A stretch of DNA of 9,949 nt from Elusimicrobiota bacterium (GTDB lineage: Bacteria > Elusimicrobiota > Elusimicrobia > 2-02-FULL-39-32), in the NCBI GenBank assembly GCA_023249835.1, contig JAHFBY010000027.1, forward strand, positions 1 to 9,949, in the 5' to 3' direction. Made by a program: the position numbers and the translations under genes. Positions 7,920 to 9,949 of this stretch are shown here, piece by piece (positions within the stretch are counted from its first letter, which is position 1; the number at the start of each line of letters is the position of its first letter). The notes under the pieces are model-generated. The model saw only the letters and a list, made by a program, of their open reading frames with translations. It had not been told where the DNA came from and did not search any database.

Positions 7920-8756
7920 CTATATGTTAATTTTATATAAAGAATGACTGAAGTATGCGGGAGTGCAGGCAAACGCTTTTTTAAAATGACGAATAAAATG
8001 GCTTTGGTCAGCAAACCCCACTTCGATTTCATTGAGCGGAGTTCCTTTTGCCAGCAAAGTCTTGGCTTTAAATAAACGTACTGATATTTGATAGGCATGG
8101 GGTGGAAGCCCGTACTCCTGGCTGAAGGCGCGTAAGAAATGAAAACGACTTAATCCGGAAAGTTTGGATAATTCTTCCAAAGTTATTTTTTCCGCATAAC
8201 GCTCTCGAAGAAAGTCTCTGGCGCGTTCCAGAGCATCGTGGCGATGAGATTTAAATGTAAAAGTGGGCTTTATTTCACAATTATTGAGAAGAATTTCAAT
8301 ACACCGCATTAAATTTGTTTGACGCTCAAGGTAGGTGGCAGGTTGTCGAAATGAACGATGAAACCGGTTAAAGGCATGATAATAAGCAGGGTTGGTGACA
8401 TTGCATAATTTAATGGCTGGCAACCCGGAAAGCCCCAATTCCCTGGCAGCGTTTTCAATAGTAGTAGGATTAATCATCAGCACCTGAAAAGTTCCAGGGT
8501 TATGCATCTTGGTATTGGCATGGATTTCTCCAGGCTCCATAAACATAATGTGATCTGCAGGCGAGACATATTTATTACGACGGTAGACCCATTCGGCGTA
8601 TTGATTGGTAGGATCTCCTAATGGGGTGCAAACAGTATAGGTCTCATGGTACACCCGCCATAATCGAGTGCTATTTTTAGCCCATATGAATTCGAGATTT
8701 GGAAATTCTTGAGAGCGATGCCACTGGATATTTTCTTTTTCGCCTTTTCCCTGCAT
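7920..8756 (-). CDS. AraC/XylS-family transcriptional regulator (278 aa)
   Basis: The C-terminal ~105 residues are a typical AraC DNA-binding domain. The first helix-turn-helix is at about 191-216 (ITLEELSKLSGLSRFHFLRAF) and the second at about 241-269, with the family signature GFADQSHFIRHFKK...TPAYF. The N-terminal part has an AraC-type cupin-like sensor feel, with ADHIMFMEPGEIHANT at about 67-82 matching the 'P-G-E-x-H' turn of ligand-binding arms; the ligand is unknown. One oddity is that the second HTH reads LNEIEVGF where the family usually has the form 'EIAxxVGF', so two residues appear to be missing. AAGGAG lies 9 bases before the ATG, supporting this start; the stop is TAG. It lies upstream of the secreted-protein operon on the same strand, and both are preceded by the same 18-bp element, so it may control itself and that operon (inference). 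Confidence 0.93.
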   Translation of the reverse strand: MQGKGEKENIQWHRSQEFPNLEFIWAKNSTRLWRVYHETYTVCTPLGDPTNQYAEWVYRRNKYVSPADHIMFMEPGEIHANTKMHNPGTFQVLMINPTTIENAARELGLSGLPAIKLCNVTNPAYYHAFNRFHRSFRQPATYLERQTNLMRCIEILLNNCEIKPTFTFKSHRHDALERARDFLRERYAEKITLEELSKLSGLSRFHFLRAFSQEYGLPPHAYQISVRLFKAKTLLAKGTPLNEIEVGFADQSHFIRHFKKAFACTPAYFSHSLYKINI

Positions 8757-8892
8757 GGCCTATTTCTCCTTTCAGTATGGCTTTTTTTAACATAAAGAAG
8801 ACTCAACGAGAGAAAACCCTGATGTAAAGTGCTAATATTAAATGACATTAATTAAATTAGATTGCTGGGTTCTAGGGTGCTTGTCAATTATG

Positions 8893-8938
8893 AATTAGCA
8901 ACACTGCGCATAATAATTATAGACTCATTATGCTAATT
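8893..8938. repeat. Nested inverted repeats upstream of the araC-type gene
   Basis: Inner arms gcataat (8908-8914) and attatgc (8927-8933) are perfect 7-bp inverted copies separated by 12 bases. Outer arms aattagca (8893-8900) and tgctaatt (8931-8938) are perfect 8-bp copies that share the right-hand bases with the inner pair, so the two pairings exclude each other. They overlap the candidate -10 region of the regulator, so they could be an operator or an alternative hairpin in the leader. AT-rich sequence makes chance pairings more likely. Confidence 0.45.
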
Positions 8939-8968
8939 TTTCTGGTTTACGGTATAGAATATTATTGC
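8927..8968 (-). promoter_or_regulatory. Candidate promoter/operator of the AraC-type regulator (copy 2 of the shared element)
   Basis: On the minus strand the 18-mer GCAATAATATTCTATACC (8968 to 8951), one mismatch from copy 1, is followed after 18 bases by CATAAT (8932 to 8927). The ATG at 8756 lies about 170 bases further on. A perfect TATAAT (8921 to 8916) lies a little downstream and could be the real -10, with a poor -35 (CAGAAA, 8944-8939) just below the 18-mer. A perfect TTGACA (8887 to 8882) has no good -10 at normal spacing. Confidence 0.5.
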
Positions 8969-9043
8969 TATTTTACAGCTTAGTTATTATAATAAAAATA
9001 AAATTACGAATGCTTAAACTTTTTGTAACACTCCTGTAACTAT

Positions 9044-9949
9044 TTAATTTTTGAATGACCCTCGGCGAATTCTTTTTGTGGTGATTTCGCGGAACCATCG
9101 TTCGATCATGTTCACCCAAGAACTGGACGTTGGAATAAAGTGCAGATGAAAGCGTGGATTCCGTTTTAACCAGTTTTGAACCCGTGGATGTTTGTGTGTT
9201 CCATAGTTGTCGACAATCAGATGGAGCGTTAAATCCGAAGGAGTTTTGACGTTGAGGATCTGTAGAAACCTTATAAACTCCTGATGTCTGTGACGCGGCA
9301 TACAGTCTCCGATGACGGTTCCATCGAGCATGTTCAAAGCGGCAAATAGAGTGGTCGTGCCGTGCCGCGAAAATCGTGAGTTTGTTGGGCGGGAATTCCC
9401 GGGCGCAGGGGAAGTAAGGGTTGCGTGCGTTCGAGCGCTTGAATCTGGCTTTTTTCATCCACACAAAAGACAATGGCTTTGTCCGGAGGATTCATATAAA
9501 GACCCACAACGTCGTGAAGCTTTTCTAGAAATTGTTTGTCTCAGCTGAGTTTAAACGTTTTGACCAAATGAGGTTTGAGATTGTGCTGGTTCCATATACG
9601 CTGGACAGTCGCTTTGCTGATCCCGTAGGCTTTGGCCATCATGCGCGTACTCCAGTGAGTCGCATTGGGGGGTGTAGTGTGAAGCGTAGCATGGACAATA
9701 GCAGCAACTTTTCGTTGCTTGATCCTTGGAAACCGTCCGGGGCGAGGAGCATCTTTCTCTAACCCGGATAAGCGGAGGGCTAAAAAACGTTCCCTCCACA
9801 ACTGAACCGTGGGGTGGGAAACGGTTAAGCGTTTGGCAATAACGTGATTGAAGACTCCATCTGCCGCCAAACGGATGATCAGGGCTCGTTGGACCAAACG
9901 CAAGAGAAAACTCTTCCGACGCGCCCATCGGTTGATGGTGTTTTCTTCT
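9044..9949 (-). pseudogene. Broken IS630-family transposase (5' end outside window)
   Basis: The N-terminal reading (9949 down to 9544) has the IS630 helix-turn-helix region: RLAADGV, VSHPTVQLWRERFLAL, ATHWSTRMMAKAYGIS, NQHNLKPHLVKTFKLS. It then meets TGA at 9543-9541, exactly where relatives carry a charged residue (KLS-x-D), so a CGA-to-TGA change is likely. The same frame continues with the catalytic Asp of CVDEKSQ (D at 9457-9459) up to QQTHDF near 9370. There one base appears lost, and homology resumes in another frame ([25 protein letters not shown] with D at 9209-9211, NMIERWF with E at 9101-9103). The second Asp and the Glu are 35 residues apart, which fits a DD35E IS630 enzyme. The protein ends at RRGSFKN and TAA (9044-9046), lacking the last ~40 residues usual in the family. 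The gene should be inactive. Confidence 0.9.
9044..9949 (-). mobile_element. IS630-family insertion sequence remnant (right part outside window)
   Basis: The segment is defined by the broken transposase. By eye it is more GC-rich than the AT-rich DNA to its left, and the change occurs at about 9040-9055, where transposase homology also stops. This suggests the left end of the element has been deleted or replaced. I could not identify a terminal inverted repeat or the target TA duplication because the other end is not in the window. Confidence 0.75.

Larger units (their letters stand above)
8757..9043. other. AT-rich intergenic region between the IS remnant and the regulator gene
   Basis: No credible coding region is seen. 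It holds the shared 18-bp element (8951-8968), the nested inverted repeats, the regulator leader of about 170 bases, and near 9024-9040 two copies of tgtaac separated by 5 bases. No GC-rich hairpin followed by a T-run is visible on either strand. Confidence 0.6.

Noticed and set aside
9024..9040. Direct repeat tgtaac-actcc-tgtaac as a regulatory site or IS end
   Set aside because: Six-base copies in AT-rich DNA are easily random, and no matching inverted copy is seen at the right side of the window.
8973..9473. A 166-codon minus-strand open frame through the IS remnant
   Set aside because: It is in a third frame; the transposase motifs ([23 protein letters not shown]) are read in the two other minus-strand frames, so this is a shadow.
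9541..9543. TGA read as an amino acid (altered genetic code)
   Set aside because: Tryptophan is encoded by TGG throughout, the large gene has no internal TGA in about 1979 codons, and the same transposase also has a frameshift and truncation, so decay is simpler.
9312..9762. Plus-strand open frames opposite the transposase
   Set aside because: Antisense to a clear protein-family match, with no ribosome binding site or recognisable motifs.
1..9949. CRISPR array, tRNA or rRNA genes
   Set aside because: No regularly spaced repeats with spacers and no tRNA-like or rRNA-like segments were seen on either strand by reading.

Overview
All genes supported here lie on the minus strand, so transcription runs from right to left. 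The window suggests a Gram-negative-type or deep-branching environmental bacterium with low to moderate GC that exports very large modular proteins. The mix of fibronectin type III (FN3) modules with the 'WTAVGDDG' style, kelch repeats, and a secreted 'IQGRLTD...' plus tail-collar protein is most reminiscent of Elusimicrobiota/Omnitrophota-type genomes. That taxonomic guess is inference with low confidence. Stops seen for the intact genes are TAG and TAA.

Right edge (9044-9949): remnant of an IS630-family insertion sequence. Its DDE transposase is broken by an in-frame TGA, a one-base frameshift and a truncated C-terminus, and it runs off the window edge. Next (8757-9043) is an AT-rich intergenic region with an inverted repeat and a promoter-like element. 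An AraC/XylS-type regulator gene follows (7920-8756).

Centre and left: a probable three-gene operon for exported proteins, each with a signal peptide. Its order is a 336-residue tail-collar-domain protein (6767-7777), a 264-residue orphan exported protein (5928-6722), and a giant protein (starts at 5938, still open at base 1, at least 1979 residues). The giant carries an N-terminal M23/LytM zinc peptidase domain with all metal ligands, then FN3/Ig-like modules, a kelch-type beta-propeller and more Ig/FN3 modules. The second and third genes overlap by 11 bases.

How it may work together (inference): the same 18-bp element, GCAATAATRTTCTATACC, occurs once upstream of the regulator gene and once upstream of the secreted-protein operon. 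Each copy is followed 17-18 bases later by a CATAAT hexamer. This looks like a shared promoter/operator through which the AraC-type protein could control itself and the operon. The cassette would then be a regulated cell-surface system combining a cell-wall hydrolase/adhesin giant with a phage-fibre-like secreted partner.
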